Part shown: positions 1-8,808 of the stretch, in pieces
How positions within the stretch are numbered: the first letter of the stretch is position 1
Layout of the letters: each line of letters starts with the position of its first letter
Assembly: GCA_012961745.1 (NCBI GenBank)
Contig: DTYT01000179.1
Span: 1 to 9,608, forward strand
DNA: 9,608 bases
Direction: 5' to 3'
DNA from: Kiritimatiellia bacterium
Lineage (GTDB): Bacteria; Verrucomicrobiota; Kiritimatiellia; B70-G9
Notes under the pieces: generated by a model
Told to the model about the DNA's origin: nothing
Seen by the model: the letters and a program-made list of their open reading frames with translations, nothing else
The model's database searches: none
Program-made: the position numbers and the translations under genes

Positions 1-190
1 GTCCCAGCCACTCCATGGCATCCAGCACCGCCCGCACCGCCTCCTCGGTGGAGCGCGCCCGGTCCGTATCCTCGATCCTCAGTAGAAACCGGCCGCGGTG
101 GTGCCGGGCGAAAAGCCAGTTGTAGATCGCCACCCGGATGTTCCCGATGTGAACCTGCCCGGTGGGGCTGGGAGCGAATCGGGTTACCAC
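1..190 (-). CDS. gltX: Glutamyl-tRNA synthetase, N-terminal part (runs off the left edge)
   Basis: This is the 5' end of a class I aminoacyl-tRNA synthetase that charges tRNA(Glu) with glutamate in the cytosol. Read on the minus strand, the protein begins VVTRFAPSPTGQVHIGNIRV, then YNWLFARHHRGRFLLRIEDTD. These are the GluRS signatures: FAPSPTG, a HIGN version of the HIGH ATP-binding motif, and LRIEDTD. Only about 63 codons are inside the window. I chose the GTG at 190-188 because AGGAG lies at 206-202, 11 nt upstream, and because GluRS proteins usually start a few residues before the RFAPSPTG motif. An in-frame ATG at 226-224 would add 12 residues (MQSISPRGERGP) but has no visible ribosome binding site. 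The gene is divergent from glnS, its paralogue in the same synthetase subclass. The identity is secure; the exact start is not. Confidence 0.9.
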   Translation of the reverse strand, partial: MVTRFAPSPTGQVHIGNIRVAIYNWLFARHHRGRFLLRIEDTDRARSTEEAVRAVLDAMEWLG

Positions 191-307
191 CGGGCCGCGT
201 TCTCCTCTCGGCGATATGGATTGCATATGACGCCGCTTTTGACAGATTATCTTGTCCGGCTTTGCCCTTTCCGACCGAGAAGTTACGCTATCGGCGGGCA
301 ACATACA
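191..307. promoter_or_regulatory. gltX/glnS divergent intergenic region
   Basis: This gap of about 117 bp between two divergent synthetase genes should hold both promoters. A perfect TTGACA sits at 239-244 on the plus strand, but no good -10 box follows at 16-18 bp. On the minus strand GATAAT (251-246) is a fair -10 for gltX without a recognisable -35. AGGAG on the minus strand at 206-202 is the likely gltX ribosome binding site. I see no T-box-like or attenuator structure. The promoter assignments are tentative. Confidence 0.35.
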
Positions 308-2025
<1,718 letters not shown>

Positions 2026-2032
<7 letters not shown>

Positions 2033-3555
2033 AAAACACGATGCACATGCGCTCCGGCAGACTCACCATCGCCGTACTGCTGGTCGCAACCGGCACACTG
2101 CCGTTACTCCTCAATCTGAGCCACTGGTTCCGGGAGGACGACTATCTCTGGCTGTATGCCTGGCATCGTGCGTCGCTGTGCAACATAACGGAATTCCTCC
2201 GGCGCGGGCCGCTCTTCTTCTGGCGGCCGGCTCAGGCCTGGCTCAGTTGTGCCGCCTGGAAATGCGTAGACCTCGCCCCCCAGGGTATTAACCTCCTTCT
2301 CACCCTGGTATGGGCGGGCGTGCTCTCCCTGATGTGGAAGCTCACCGCCCGCCTGGAGTCAGCCTCGTCGCCTGCATCCCCCATCGCTGTGGGTACCTTG
2401 ATCACTATGGCCGCGCTGGTGTACATGCCCTACTACTGGTTCTCGCTCGCCGGCGAGGCGCTGGGCACCTTGGTCGTACTGGGCGCGCTACTGGTCTGGC
2501 TCCGCCGGGAGCGTCCCCCGCCCGCCGTCATACTGGGCGTGCCGCTGCTGCTTGGTGCCGCCGTCTTGGGCAAAGAGACTGTCGGAGTCGCCCTCGTCGT
2601 CTTTCTCTGCAGCCCTTTCTTGCTCCAAAGGCCCCGCCTGCGGCCAGCCCACTTCGTCCCCTGGATTCTGCCCCTGGTGGTTCTGGCGGTGGCGGCGATG
2701 ATGGACCGTCTGCCTCCGGTCAACGCTTCGGTGATCCGCGATTACCGCCCCGCACCGCCGGGCGCGTGGGCTTCCAACCTGTTGGCGATGTTGAACGCCA
2801 TGCTTACCCCGTTGTCCGCAGGGGCCGACATCTGGCCGACCCCCCTTCACCGCCTTTCGCTGTTCATCCGGGAGAGATGCCCCTGGTTCGGGGTGGCGGT
2901 CATCGTCGGCGCCGTGGCGCTCCGGCACGACCGTCCCATGTGGTGGAGCTTGCTCTGGGTCGTGACCGGACTGCTTCCCTTTATTGTCAGCCGTACCTTG
3001 TACCCGCGCTACCTGCACTTCTCCGCTCTTGGGGCTGCGGTGATGCTCGGACTCGCCGCTTCGGCGCTCTACCTGCGTTCCCCGCCCGGCCTACGCGCCC
3101 TTCTGGCGGCCACCGGTATCGCGTTCCTCCTGGTGGGAGCGGCTACGTTCTATCTGGTCGTCACCCGTCAGACCGCCCGCCAAGAGTACGGGCGCGATCT
3201 GCGGCGAGAGTTGCTCCGTCTTCCTCTGGAGGGCCTGCCTTCGGCGGTGGTGGTCTACGGTCTGTCGCCGGCCGCCTGCAACCGTGGATTGGGCCTGCAG
3301 GAACTGGCCCGCCTCACGGCCGGCCGGGATGATATCCGGCTCTTTCTGGAAAACGATCTGGCCCTCCCCCCGGTGAGGCGTCTCTTGGCCCGGCCGGGCG
3401 CCCACCGTTTCCATATCCATCTCAAGCGGCCCGATGGCGCCCGACCTCCCTGCGACGACCGGCCATTCCCGTCCCGGTTCCCGGACGCCTCTTTCAATGC
3501 CGCAGGTCTTTCGGCGACCGCGCCCACGAACGCAGCTGGACACCCCGCCCCTTGA
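2026..3555 (+). CDS. Polytopic membrane protein, GT-C glycosyltransferase-like
   Basis: This 509-aa integral membrane protein has roughly ten or eleven hydrophobic segments (about residues 13-31, 87-104, 122-139, 144-159, 167-181, 186-200, 211-226, 288-304, 308-325, 334-351, 358-379) and a more polar C-terminal tail of about 130 residues. Several features match lipid-linked-sugar glycosyltransferases of the GT-C fold: an acidic FREDDY motif in the first outer loop (E37, D38, D39), FFWRP at about 64-68, LGKET at about 181-185 and YPRYLHFSALG at about 327-337. Such enzymes move a sugar from a polyprenyl-phosphate donor outside the cytoplasmic membrane; the substrate here cannot be told. The start at 2026 gives an ATGGTGA overlap with the glnS stop and has AGGA about 9 nt upstream; ATGs at 2041 and 2047 are alternatives. 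The last 62 bp overlap the 3' end of the convergent DUF364 gene. The family level is an inference from motifs and topology. Confidence 0.8.
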
Positions 3556-4252
3556 GTTGCCGGAAGACGGCCCCCTCCTTCAGGTACCGCAACGCCTGGG
3601 GCGCATCGGTCACCACGCTCCCCGCCAGAACGTCCACCCCGTAATCGAACAGCACCGGGGTGAACGGTGTGCTCGGCCCCACCATAACCACGAACGCCTC
3701 CGGTCGGCAGCTCGCAAGGAGTGTTTCGGCCGTGTGGTTCATGATCGTCGTGGCCGAAAGGCATATCACCTCGCACTCCGGCGCCACCGCGGTGAACATT
3801 TCCGCGGCGAAGTCCCCCGGGCGGGGCCGGCGCTCAAACACCCACAAGCGCCGCACCCGTGATTCCAGCCGACGCACGAAAGGAAAATGTCCCACCACCG
3901 CCAGAGTCTTCCCCGCGGCCTTCTCCGCCAGCAAGTCCGCGGCGTTGATCTCCACCGCTTGCGCCGGCGGATCCAGAAGGGAATTGATGGCCGCCATCCC
4001 TATGGAGGCCGAAACCGGATCCGCCTCCAGAACATAGCACGCCAGCTCGCCCGCCGGCCGCCCCTCCAGCGCCCCGGCGCCCCGGACCGCCGCCGGTGCA
4101 TCGGTATGATATGGATCGCCCTCACTGCGCATGCTGGACGCCAATCCCGCTCCGCGCGACTCCACCAGGGTCCAGAAGGCGCAACACCAGACCCCGCGCA
4201 CCGCCGTTTCCGGCTGCGGCAGGGAAGCGATTATCTCTTCCACCAGGCTCAT
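3494..4252 (-). CDS. DUF4213/DUF364 family protein
   Basis: This 252-aa soluble protein is of the family annotated as putative heavy-metal chelation proteins, with an N-terminal DUF4213 and a C-terminal DUF364 (Rossmann-like) domain. The N-terminal part has the TLVESRGAGLASSM segment (28-41), typical of DUF4213. The C-terminal part has GKTLAVVGHFPFVRRL (114-129), CLSATTIMNHTAETLL (164-179) and VGPSTPFTPVLFDYG (191-205) followed by VDVLAGSVV, the hallmarks of DUF364. The biochemical role of the family is not settled, and no transport or siderophore gene is adjacent to give a hint. The ATG at 4252 is the only reasonable start; no clear Shine-Dalgarno precedes it. A TAAACT hexamer about 15 bp upstream could be a -10 box, which would give a very short leader. 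The gene converges on and overlaps the GT-C-like gene at its 3' end. Confidence 0.88.
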   Translation of the reverse strand: MSLVEEIIASLPQPETAVRGVWCCAFWTLVESRGAGLASSMRSEGDPYHTDAPAAVRGAGALEGRPAGELACYVLEADPVSASIGMAAINSLLDPPAQAVEINAADLLAEKAAGKTLAVVGHFPFVRRLESRVRRLWVFERRPRPGDFAAEMFTAVAPECEVICLSATTIMNHTAETLLASCRPEAFVVMVGPSTPFTPVLFDYGVDVLAGSVVTDAPQALRYLKEGAVFRQLKGRGVQLRSWARSPKDLRH

Positions 4253-4517
4253 TTTCCCGGGGACAGTTTACCCCCTCTTTGCCGCTGGTGCAGCATTCAA
4301 GCCGGCCGCCATTCGGCGCACGCCCGCCTGGAGTCTCAATCGACCCCTTGTAGACCCGCTGCAACGGCGGCGGCAGGAATTGTCCCACATTCCCCCGGGC
4401 GGACCGGAATTACCCTCGTGTCTCGGAGAACGACTACGACGCGCCGCCCGCGGTCAAGGAACACCCGACTGGCCCCGCGCTGGCAGTGGAATTCTCTATC
4501 CCGAATATTCCTCGACA

Positions 4518-4641
4518 TTCCAAGACTTGGAACTTTTGCGCCGTGGATCTCCAAGGCTTGGAACTTGCCGTTTCAACCGCTGCGCTCTATGGCGACTGCC
4601 ACTCGGAAGGCTTCAGAATCTGGAAGTTTCCGGTTGGCATC
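4518..4641. repeat. Degenerate 31-bp array of TTCCAAG-N-CTTGGAA palindromes
   Basis: A perfect 15-bp palindrome, TTCCAAG-A-CTTGGAA, is centred at 4525. TCCAAG-G-CTTGGA is centred at 4556 and the decayed version TTCAGAATCTGGA at 4618. The centres are 31 and 62 bp apart, so the copies sit on a 31-bp register with the third unit (about 4580-4610) eroded. After each palindrome the sequence also matches (AACTTTTGCG, AACTTGCCG, AAGTTTCCG). The short unit and lack of conserved spacers argue against CRISPR. I associate TTCCAAN(n)TTGGAA palindromes with intergenic DNA of Kiritimatiellota-type genomes, from memory only. Function unknown. Confidence 0.6.
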
Positions 4642-4823
4642 GCGTGGGCATGTCCACCGGCTGGATGCCCGTCGCACCCACTTCCCGCACCGTGCCGCAT
4701 TCCCCTCGCCCGCGTCTGATCACTCATCCAGACCCCGTTCCTTTCACCTCGTCGATGACCACCGCCTTGGCCCACCCGCCGTGCCTGGGGGGGAAGAATT
4801 CTCCCGGCGGACTGAGTTTTTGC

Positions 4824-4845
4824 CCGGAACCGCGTCCGGTCCCGG
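4824..4845 (-). other. Hairpin immediately downstream of surE
   Basis: On the minus strand CCGGGACC and GGTTCCGG can form an 8-bp stem (one G-U pair) around a 6-nt loop, beginning one base after the surE stop codon. No U-run follows; the next bases are GCAAAAA. It is therefore not a textbook intrinsic terminator, but its position suggests 3'-end formation or protection of the surE mRNA. Confidence 0.35.
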
Positions 4846-4846
4846 A

Positions 4847-5638
4847 TCAGGAGTCCGACCGCTGGGGGTTATGGAAGTCGGCGGTCTCTTCGACCCATTC
4901 GGCCAGAAGAGGAAGACTGGGATAATGGGTCAGATCGAACCAGATCGGCGTGAGGGAAACGAAGCCCTTCTGCAGGGCTTCCAGGTCGGTCCCTTCAGAG
5001 TTGCCGATGACCTGCAGTTCGCCATCCATCCAGTAGTACACGTTGCCGCGGGGATCGGTCCGTTTGTCGAAAGTTTCCACGAACCGGGACTGTCCCATTC
5101 GCGTGGCGGCGAATCCACGGATCTGCGTGAGAGGCAGGTTGGGTATGTTGACATTCAGCAGCACGCCGGCAGGCAGTGGATTCCGGGCGAGCCAGCGCAC
5201 GGTGCGGCGCGTCACCTCGATGGCCGTCTCCCACAAGGGATTGGAAAATGTGTTCAAGGATACCGCCAGGCTGGGGATACCCAGGATTGTACCCTCGGTT
5301 GCGGCCGACACCGTCCCGGAGTATATGACGCTGATACCCGCGTTGGGCCCCAGGTTTATTCCGCTGATCACCAGGTCGGGCGGCGTGGGCAGCAAGGCGC
5401 AGACGGCGAGCTTGACGCAGTCGGCGGGAGTCCCTCCCACCGCATGTCCGAAGAACCGCCCGTTGCGCTCTACCGGACGGGTCTTGATGGGATCCGACAG
5501 GGTGATCGCGTGGCCCACCGCACTCTGCTCCGCGGCCGGGGCCACAACATGCACTTCGCCGAGTCCGCTCACCGCTTCGTGCAGCGCGTTGATCCCCGGC
5601 GCATATATGCTGTCGTCGTTGGATATGAGGATACGCAT
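4847..5638 (-). CDS. surE: 5'/3'-nucleotidase SurE
   Basis: SurE is a cytosolic metal-dependent phosphatase acting on nucleoside monophosphates (and on exopolyphosphate in some species), known as a stationary-phase survival protein. The 263-aa product has the usual length. It starts MRILISNDD with the metal-binding pair D8-D9. S39 lies in APAAEQSAVGHA, GGTPADCVKLA is at about 68-78, and the metal-binding SGINLGPNAG loop is at 92-101 (N95). YSGTVSAATEG and LNVNIPN further mark the family. The frame is open to 5749 with an ATG there, but the conserved N-terminus begins exactly at the ATG at 5638, so the upstream 37 codons are untranslated. In many bacteria surE neighbours pcm, nlpD or rpoS; none is seen here. 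It is divergent from dnaX, with two copies of a shared palindrome in the gap. Confidence 0.95.
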   Translation of the reverse strand: MRILISNDDSIYAPGINALHEAVSGLGEVHVVAPAAEQSAVGHAITLSDPIKTRPVERNGRFFGHAVGGTPADCVKLAVCALLPTPPDLVISGINLGPNAGISVIYSGTVSAATEGTILGIPSLAVSLNTFSNPLWETAIEVTRRTVRWLARNPLPAGVLLNVNIPNLPLTQIRGFAATRMGQSRFVETFDKRTDPRGNVYYWMDGELQVIGNSEGTDLEALQKGFVSLTPIWFDLTHYPSLPLLAEWVEETADFHNPQRSDS

Positions 5639-5675
5639 GGGCCGCCGCACTTGGTTTTGGTATATGCAGGGTGGC

Positions 5676-5704
5676 AGTGTAAACCAGGGGATCCGTTCTG
5701 TGAA
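5676..5704 (-). promoter_or_regulatory. Predicted surE promoter
   Basis: On the minus strand TTCACA (5704-5699) and TACACT (5681-5676) are separated by exactly 17 bp. They match the sigma-70 consensus at five and four of six positions. Transcription would start near 5669, leaving a leader of about 30 nt. Palindrome copy A lies about 40 bp upstream of the -35 box. Confidence 0.4.
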
Positions 5705-5744
5705 CCCCTTATTGCCGGCACGCGCACAGGGGAAGGGTCCGGAC

Positions 5745-5762
5745 CACACTTCCTAAAGTGTG
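5745..5762. promoter_or_regulatory. Palindromic putative operator, copy A
   Basis: CACACTTCCTAAAGTGTG has perfect 7-bp arms around CCTA. It lies between surE and dnaX, 77 bp from copy B in the same orientation. Read on the minus strand it shares the longer context CATCACA...GTGTGGTC with copy C. It probably binds a dimeric regulator, of which the ArsR-like protein at 8809-9381 is the obvious candidate. Confidence 0.55.
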
Positions 5763-5820
5763 ATGACTCCTGGGGATCGCGGTCGCTTGCCTTCAGGCGG
5801 CTCTGCCAGTGCCTTTCCCC

Positions 5821-5840
5821 CCACACTTCGTAAAGTGTGG
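5821..5840. promoter_or_regulatory. Palindromic putative operator, copy B
   Basis: CCACACTT-CGTA-AAGTGTGG has perfect 8-bp arms and is the most symmetric of the four copies. It lies about 110 bp upstream of the dnaX start. A TACACT hexamer follows at 5844-5849 and could be a -10 box with its -35 region inside the palindrome, although that -35 is poor. Regulation of the dnaX cluster is inferred from position. Confidence 0.55.
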
Positions 5841-5949
5841 TCATACACTACCCTTCACTGCGCTGCCGAGAGGGCGATCTTTGAGATTGTTTGTCGCCGC
5901 CACATGCACTATTGGGTTGCATTAGAGGACGAAGCCCGGAGACATACCA

Positions 5950-7767
5950 ATGGCCTACGAGGTACTCGCCCGCAAGTGGCGTCCGCGGCAGTTCGACGAA
6001 ATCGTCGGACAGGAACATGTAGTTACCACCTTGAAAAACGCGATCGAAAGCGAGCGAGTGGCTCACGCCTACCTCTTCGTGGGGCCGCGAGGTATCGGTA
6101 AGACAACCACCGCGCGGATACTTGCCAAGGCCCTGAATTGTGCCGATGGACCCACCGTCCACCCCTGTGACAAGTGCGCTGCCTGCCGTGAGATCGCCCA
6201 AGGCAGCAGCATGGATGTCATCGAGATAGACGGCGCTTCTAACAACGGAGTGGAACAGGTGCGCAGCCTGCGGGAAACAGTCCACTACAGCCCGGTGCAC
6301 GGCCGCTATCGGATCTTTATCATAGACGAAGTACACATGCTGACGACCCCGGCCTTTAATGCCCTGCTTAAGACGCTCGAAGAACCGCCGGGCCACGTAA
6401 AATTCTTTTTTGCCACTACCGAACCCCAAAAGATACCGGCTACCGTACTGTCACGCTGCCAGCGGTTCGATCTGCGGCCGCTGACCGTAAAGGAGATTGT
6501 GGGGAGATTGCACCAGCTCTGCGCCTCGGAAGGGTTTGATGTGGATGAGGATGCCCTCCTGGCGATCGCGCGCTCGGCGGAAGGTAGTCTGCGGGACGCT
6601 GAGTCCGCCCTGGACCAACTGGTGGCGTTCTGCGGTGAAAAGATACGCGAAAGCGACGTCATGGCGGTGTTCGGGTTGGTGGCACGCCGCGAACTGGAAG
6701 CTCTGGGCAAGGCCATACTGGCTGGCGATGCCGCAGCAGCCCTTGAGACGTTGTCCCGCTTCGATCGCGCCGGCAAAAACATGAATCGCGTGCTGGTAGA
6801 ACTCTTAGAACACTTCCGGAACTTGCTCGTATATATGGAGACAGACGGCCGCAAGGTTGAGGAACTGCTTCCGGCGCAGAGCGCCCCGTTGGCGGACCAG
6901 GCCGCCCTGACCGATGTCGAAAAAGTTATGCGCATCGTAGAGACGCTGATCGAGGCGGAGCAGAAAATGCGCTACGCTGCATCCCCGCGCCTTCTTTTCG
7001 AGGCGGCGATTGTCCGCGCCTGTCATGCTTCGCGGGTGATATCTGTCGGTGAGCTCGTAAAGCGGCTTGAGGAACTGGCCGCGTCAGTGACCGGAGATGC
7101 CGCAACGGCAGGCGGCGGCATCGCTGCCGACCGGTCCGGTAGCCGTGCTCCAGCAACCCGAAGTGCAGCCGCAGCAAAAGGAAAAGACCAGCGGCACGGA
7201 AGTTACCGCCTGACGGAGAAGGTCAATCGAGAGGGTGCGGAGGCAAAGGTTAGGGAAAAGCCTCCTTCCGGCGATGAATGTGCGCTGCTAAGCGAGTACT
7301 GGTCGGATATCATCGAGCGCGTCGGCAGGTTTGCGCCACTGGCGCCGGGATATCTGCGCGACGCGAAGCCTGTCGCAGTCAAAGACGACAAGGTAGTCCT
7401 GGGATTCGACCGCGAATTTCCCAGCGAACCGGAACTGATCAACATTCCTCGAAACCGTAAAGCTATCACGCGTGTATTTTCGGAGTTTCTGGGCCGGGAG
7501 GTCGATATCGAACTAAGGATCCTGGATGCCCGTGACACGCTACCGGCGGATATCAAGACCGGGGATTCCGGTGTGGCCGCCGGCCGGGCGACGCCAAGTT
7601 CTCAAACCAGCGGGACCCCCACGACCGGTCGCCCCCCCCGCACGACCCATCCGCGTTCGGGTCGCAAAAAGGATTCCATGGCAACGCGGCAGAAGTGGAT
7701 GCAGAACGGCACCGTGCAGAGAATTCTGGAGGCCTTCGGCGGGGACATTGTGGATATCCGCGTCTGA
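5950..7767 (+). CDS. dnaX: DNA polymerase III subunit gamma/tau (clamp loader ATPase)
   Basis: DnaX is the AAA+ motor of the replicative clamp loader, opening and placing the beta clamp on primed DNA. The 605-aa protein starts MAYEVLARKWRPRQFDEIVG, typical of the family. The Walker A motif is GPRGIGKT (45-52), a four-cysteine zinc module is C64, C73, C76 and C79, Walker B is IIDEVHML (124-131), and the SRC motif with its arginine finger is at 168-170 (R169). The collar domain runs to about 360. A low-complexity linker follows, then a C-terminal part (about 435-530) with tau-like character. GGAGA at 5938-5942, 7 nt before the ATG, fixes the start. It heads a cluster with the 95-aa ORF and recR. 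No canonical A-AAA-AAG slippery site that would yield a short gamma form was found. Confidence 0.97.
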   Translation: MAYEVLARKWRPRQFDEIVGQEHVVTTLKNAIESERVAHAYLFVGPRGIGKTTTARILAKALNCADGPTVHPCDKCAACREIAQGSSMDVIEIDGASNNGVEQVRSLRETVHYSPVHGRYRIFIIDEVHMLTTPAFNALLKTLEEPPGHVKFFFATTEPQKIPATVLSRCQRFDLRPLTVKEIVGRLHQLCASEGFDVDEDALLAIARSAEGSLRDAESALDQLVAFCGEKIRESDVMAVFGLVARRELEALGKAILAGDAAAALETLSRFDRAGKNMNRVLVELLEHFRNLLVYMETDGRKVEELLPAQSAPLADQAALTDVEKVMRIVETLIEAEQKMRYAASPRLLFEAAIVRACHASRVISVGELVKRLEELAASVTGDAATAGGGIAADRSGSRAPATRSAAAAKGKDQRHGSYRLTEKVNREGAEAKVREKPPSGDECALLSEYWSDIIERVGRFAPLAPGYLRDAKPVAVKDDKVVLGFDREFPSEPELINIPRNRKAITRVFSEFLGREVDIELRILDARDTLPADIKTGDSGVAAGRATPSSQTSGTPTTGRPPRTTHPRSGRKKDSMATRQKWMQNGTVQRILEAFGGDIVDIRV

Positions 7768-7781
7768 AGTATTGGTCCACC

Positions 7782-7787
7782 GGGGAG
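7782..7787 (+). promoter_or_regulatory. Shine-Dalgarno of the 95-aa ORF
   Basis: GGGGAG lies 7 nt before the ATG at 7795. recR has the same hexamer at the same distance (8088-8093, ATG at 8101). This supports translation of the small ORF and fixes its start. Confidence 0.7.
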
Positions 7788-7794
7788 ACGGTTC

Positions 7795-8082
7795 ATGCGC
7801 AACGTTTTCGGTATTCTGGGGATCAGATCCGACTTGCAGCGGAGGCTGAAAGAGGCCGAAAAAGACTCCTCACACAGGGCACCGAGTACATCCCCGCTGA
7901 CACGTGCGGGGTCACCGCAGACTGCAATGTTGATTGGAACAAGGCAGAGCGACTCCGGCCGGGTGAACGAGCAACCAAGCGCACAGGAAGCTCCGCCTGC
8001 GAAGCAGACCAATATGACGCAGCACGCCGCGCGTCGTAAGACGGCCGATCTGATGGGGCGCCTAAATGGCGCGGTGGTTTGA
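7795..8082 (+). CDS. Small protein in the ybaB position between dnaX and recR
   Basis: This 95-aa protein has no assigned function. In many bacteria the gene between dnaX and recR encodes the nucleoid-associated protein YbaB/EbfC (about 100-110 aa). Here the first 25 residues (MRNVFGILGIRSDLQRRLKE then AEKDS) look like the YbaB first helix, and the last 20 (AARRKTADLMGRLNGAVV) loosely recall the YbaB C-terminal helix with its M-x-x-L-x-G pattern. The middle (about 26-75) is rich in Ser, Pro, Gln, Ala and Thr and lacks the glycine-rich beta-strand core of YbaB. A strong GGGGAG site at 7-nt spacing, GC-rich third positions and tight packing (27 nt after dnaX, 18 nt before recR) argue that it is translated. 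It may be a highly diverged or gutted YbaB, or an unrelated replacement. I see no frameshift that restores the YbaB core. Confidence 0.65.
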   Translation: MRNVFGILGIRSDLQRRLKEAEKDSSHRAPSTSPLTRAGSPQTAMLIGTRQSDSGRVNEQPSAQEAPPAKQTNMTQHAARRKTADLMGRLNGAVV

Positions 8083-8100
8083 TGTCCGGGGAGTCACCAT

Positions 8101-8712
8101 ATGACGGAGATTGAGCAACTGGCGGCGCTGATCCGCGTACTGTCTCGCTTACCTGCGCTCGGCCGACGTTCGGCGGAAAGGATCGCGCTGCGACTGGTCC
8201 GGGATCGGGACGGTTTACTGAAGGACTTGATCCAGGCTCTCGGTGCAGTGCGAGAGACGATACGCGAATGCTCACTCTGCGGTGGAATCACCACGCGTGA
8301 CCGGAACCCCTGTCCGCTGTGTTCGGATCAGCGGCGCGACGATTCACACCTATGCGTAGTCGAAAGTCCCTCGGACCAGATGATCATAGAGCGCTCGGGG
8401 GCGTACAGGGGACGATACTTCGTACTCCATGGAAAGTTGTCGCCGCGCGAGGGCCTTGGACCGGATAATCCGCGCATCCGCAGGCTGTTGGAGCGGGTGA
8501 CCCAGCGCGGAGTTCAGGAAGTAATCCTCGCTTTGGGCATGGATGTGGAGAGCGAAGCCACCATGTCTTTTCTCGCGTCCGAACTCGAGAAGCGCGGCAT
8601 CCGGGTTTCCCATCTGGCATACGGCATCCCGGCCGGAAGCGGGGTAGCATACGTTGATGATCTGACTCTGAAGAGGGCGATCGTATGGCGCCAGCCTGTG
8701 CGGCCGGAATGA
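8101..8712 (+). CDS. recR: Recombination mediator protein RecR
   Basis: RecR works with RecO (and RecF) to load RecA on SSB-coated single-stranded DNA during gap repair. The 203-aa length is standard. The N-terminal helix-hairpin-helix is at about 16-32 (RLPALGRRSAERIALRL), the zinc finger uses C57, C60, C71 and C74, and the Toprim domain starts at LCVVESPSDQM (84-94). YRGRYFVLHGKLSPREGLGP (102-121) follows, and the C-terminal strand has GVAYVDDLTLKRAI. The segment around 143-153 reads LALGMDVESEAT where most RecR proteins have an ATNPTVEGEAT-like sequence, so that loop is unusual. The start is fixed by GGGGAG at 8088-8093. It is the last gene of the dnaX cluster, and no clear terminator follows it. 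Confidence 0.95.
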   Translation: MTEIEQLAALIRVLSRLPALGRRSAERIALRLVRDRDGLLKDLIQALGAVRETIRECSLCGGITTRDRNPCPLCSDQRRDDSHLCVVESPSDQMIIERSGAYRGRYFVLHGKLSPREGLGPDNPRIRRLLERVTQRGVQEVILALGMDVESEATMSFLASELEKRGIRVSHLAYGIPAGSGVAYVDDLTLKRAIVWRQPVRPE

Positions 8713-8766
8713 GCGGTGGGTTACACCCTCGTGGCGCGGCGGTCAATTCTGCTCGCAGGATCGCAT

Positions 8767-8784
8767 CACACTTTACGAAGTGTG
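8767..8784. promoter_or_regulatory. Palindromic putative operator or repeat, copy C
   Basis: CACACTTTACGAAGTGTG has perfect 7-bp arms around TACG. It lies in the 96-bp gap between the convergent ends of recR and the ArsR-like gene, 54 bp past the recR stop and 24 bp past the regulator stop. No U-run flanks it on either strand, so it is not a standard terminator. The position is unexpected for an operator. Confidence 0.5.
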
Positions 8785-8808
8785 GTCAATAACCGCCACC
8801 GTGTCTGG

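Larger units (their letters stand above)
4253..4846. other. Gene-poor stretch between surE and the DUF364 gene
   Basis: I find no convincing gene in these 594 bp. The open frames on both strands do not resemble known proteins, lack ribosome binding sites and conflict with one another. What can be seen is a hairpin just past the surE stop (4824-4845), a small set of phased palindromes (4518-4625), and on the minus strand near 4273-4253 a GGGG-TAAACTGT-CCCC element directly upstream of the DUF364 gene. It could also contain the remains of a lost gene or a small RNA, but nothing supports a specific call. Confidence 0.5.

Noticed and set aside
98..307. Upstream extension of glnS by 70 codons
   Set aside because: This stretch is the antisense of the gltX start plus the intergenic gap; GlnRS homology begins just after the ATG at 308.
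2310..3332. A 340-codon plus-strand frame inside the GT-C-like gene
   Set aside because: It is a shifted frame of the membrane protein gene with Arg/Pro/Gly-rich translation and no start signal.
4518..4641. CRISPR array
   Set aside because: The repeated core is about 13-15 bp and palindromic, copies are degenerate with one unit missing, and no cas gene is nearby.
5639..5749. Longer SurE starting at 5749
   Set aside because: SurE proteins begin at the MRILxSNDD segment, which is encoded from 5638; the extra codons cover the predicted promoter.
3887..5833. A 648-codon plus-strand open frame
   Set aside because: It lies antisense to the DUF364 gene and surE, both clearly recognised, and crosses the gap between them. 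Its composition is Arg/Pro/His-rich with no family resemblance, as expected for a GC-rich shadow frame.
7668..7675. CAAAAAG run in dnaX as a programmed frameshift site
   Set aside because: In frame it reads CGC AAA AAG, not the slippery A-AAA-AAG. A -1 shift would enter a longer open frame rather than stop early, so no gamma-like product would result.
8767..8784. Copy C as an intrinsic bidirectional terminator
   Set aside because: The stem is only 7 bp, no U-run follows on either strand, and the same sequence occurs upstream of genes elsewhere in the window.
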